A DNA stretch of 64,000 nt from Streptomyces termitum (GTDB taxonomy: Bacteria > Actinomycetota > Actinomycetes > Streptomycetales > Streptomycetaceae): positions 84,687 through 148,686 of the forward strand of contig NZ_BMUL01000017.1 of the NCBI RefSeq assembly GCF_014650175.1, in the 5' to 3' direction. This document shows, piece by piece, positions 63,258 to 64,000 of this stretch (position 1 is its first letter; every line of letters begins with the position of its first letter). The translations under genes and the position numbers were made by a program. The notes under the pieces are model-generated. The model was not told the origin of the DNA. It saw only the letters and a program-made list of their open reading frames with translations, and made no database searches.

Positions 63258-64000
63258 CCACGGGCTCGCCGTGGTTCCGGGACTCCGAGCAGCCCGGCAC
63301 GGAGCCGATACCCCAGGAGCACGGAACCCGGCCGTACCCGTACGGGCAGGAGACCCCGTACGAGCAGCGCGCCCCGTACGAGCAGCAGCCGCCGTACGGG
63401 CAGGAGGCGCCGTACGGACAGGGGGCGCCGCCGTACGGGCAGGAGACTCCGTACGCGTACGACCCGGCGGCCGGGACGGGATACGGCCAGGAAACGCCGT
63501 ACGACTACGGCCGGCAGCCGGCGCCCGAGTACGGGACCGCCGAGTACGGGACCACGGGGTACGAAGCCGCCGGGTACGAGACCGCCGGGCAGGAGGCCGC
63601 CGGGTACGGGACCGTCGGGCAGGGGGCGCCGGTTCAGGGGAGCCCGGCCTCCTACGAGGAGCCCGTTTACGAGAGCCCGGCCCACGGGCCCTCCTACGAG
63701 GCCCCGTACGAGTCCGTACAGGCGCCGTACGAGGCCGGTGGGGCCGAGGAGGCGGTGGAGCCTCCCGGGGCCGTGGAAGAGGCCCCACGGCCCGTGGAGG
63801 GCGTTTCGGGGCCTGGGCGTGCGGAGCGGCGCAAGGCGGCGGCCGCGCGGCAGGGCCGGGGGAAGGGCCGCCGGGGCGCCGACCGTCCCGCCACCGGTGC
63901 CGCCCCGGAAGGGACTTCGGGTGGGCGGGGGTTGTCGCGGGTGGAGGCCCGCCGCGCCGCGAAGGCCGCCAAGGACAGCCCCGGCGTCATCGCCAGCCGC
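63254..64000 (+). CDS. Probable class E sortase, N-terminal part (partial)
   Basis: 249 codons from GTG 63254, open to the window edge and overlapping the amidotransferase stop by four bases (GTGA). The visible part is a cytoplasmic tail rich in Pro, Tyr, Gly, Gln and Glu with P-Y-G-Q and P-Y-E-Q repeats. A basic Arg/Lys/Ala stretch at the end suggests a membrane helix next. The sortase call rests on the usual crgA-pabA-sortase gene order in streptomycetes; no catalytic part is visible. Confidence 0.6.
   Translation, partial: MTTGSPWFRDSEQPGTEPIPQEHGTRPYPYGQETPYEQRAPYEQQPPYGQEAPYGQGAPPYGQETPYAYDPAAGTGYGQETPYDYGRQPAPEYGTAEYGTTGYEAAGYETAGQEAAGYGTVGQGAPVQGSPASYEEPVYESPAHGPSYEAPYESVQAPYEAGGAEEAVEPPGAVEEAPRPVEGVSGPGRAERRKAAAARQGRGKGRRGADRPATGAAPEGTSGGRGLSRVEARRAAKAAKDSPGVIASR

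Overview
This window is a high-GC actinobacterial chromosome segment, almost certainly from Streptomyces or a close relative. The evidence is the codon bias, the frequent GTG starts, the FemX/LL-DAP-type cell-wall gene, the crgA, DLW-39 and DUF3566 genes, the Streptomyces-type parS sequence (GTTTCACGTGAAAC), and an oriC rich in DnaA boxes between dnaA and dnaN. The species cannot be named from this sequence alone. I see no rRNA, CRISPR array, transposase, integrase or prophage gene; this is core chromosome.

Left part (1-20 kb): a GNAT acetyltransferase, a serine hydrolase/MFS pair with a divergent HxlR regulator, dnaB, a MATE exporter, the ribosomal/SSB operon rpsF-ssb-rpsR-rplI, a small membrane protein, femX with an alanine-racemase-like gene, a GT87-type mannosyltransferase, a bifunctional class A PBP, a PadR regulator with a perfect operator, an inositol-3-phosphate synthase and an MFS transporter.

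Middle part (20-39 kb): CCA/poly(A) polymerase (minus), then the plus-strand envelope block DUF6049-murJ-pseudokinase-sigM-anti-sigma, followed by trxB-trxA with a SigR-type promoter. After that comes the minus-strand run GNAT, parB, parA, rsmG, jag/khpB, yidC, yidD, rnpA, rpmH. The order closely follows the M. tuberculosis oriC region, but the MurJ and pseudokinase, fused in Mtb, are separate genes here.

Origin and right part (39-64 kb): dnaA, an oriC of about 1.1 kb, dnaN, gnd-like, recF, DUF721, gyrB, gyrA, DUF3566, tRNA-Ile(GAU), a 44-aa DLW-39 gene, a secreted protein facing a Ser/Thr kinase, an HTH protein, tRNA-Ala(UGC), a membrane protein with an ECF41-type sigma factor, a small secreted protein, a DUF5324 protein, cyclophilin, a zinc-finger rhomboid protease, crgA, DUF881, a 53-aa membrane protein, a pabA/trpG-type amidotransferase, and the start of a probable class E sortase cut by the window edge.

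The most notable non-coding structure is a set of nine perfect parS sites plus one near-perfect site, all left of dnaA (544-35205). Some lie in intergenic terminator-like palindromes, one in a perfect 46-bp palindrome, and some inside protein-coding sequence. There are also two satellite clusters of DnaA-box-like sequences, upstream of dnaB and between the rhomboid gene and crgA. I found no clearly undescribed multi-gene system; the best leads are the parS/terminator overlap, the envelope pseudokinase block, and several small or lineage-specific genes.
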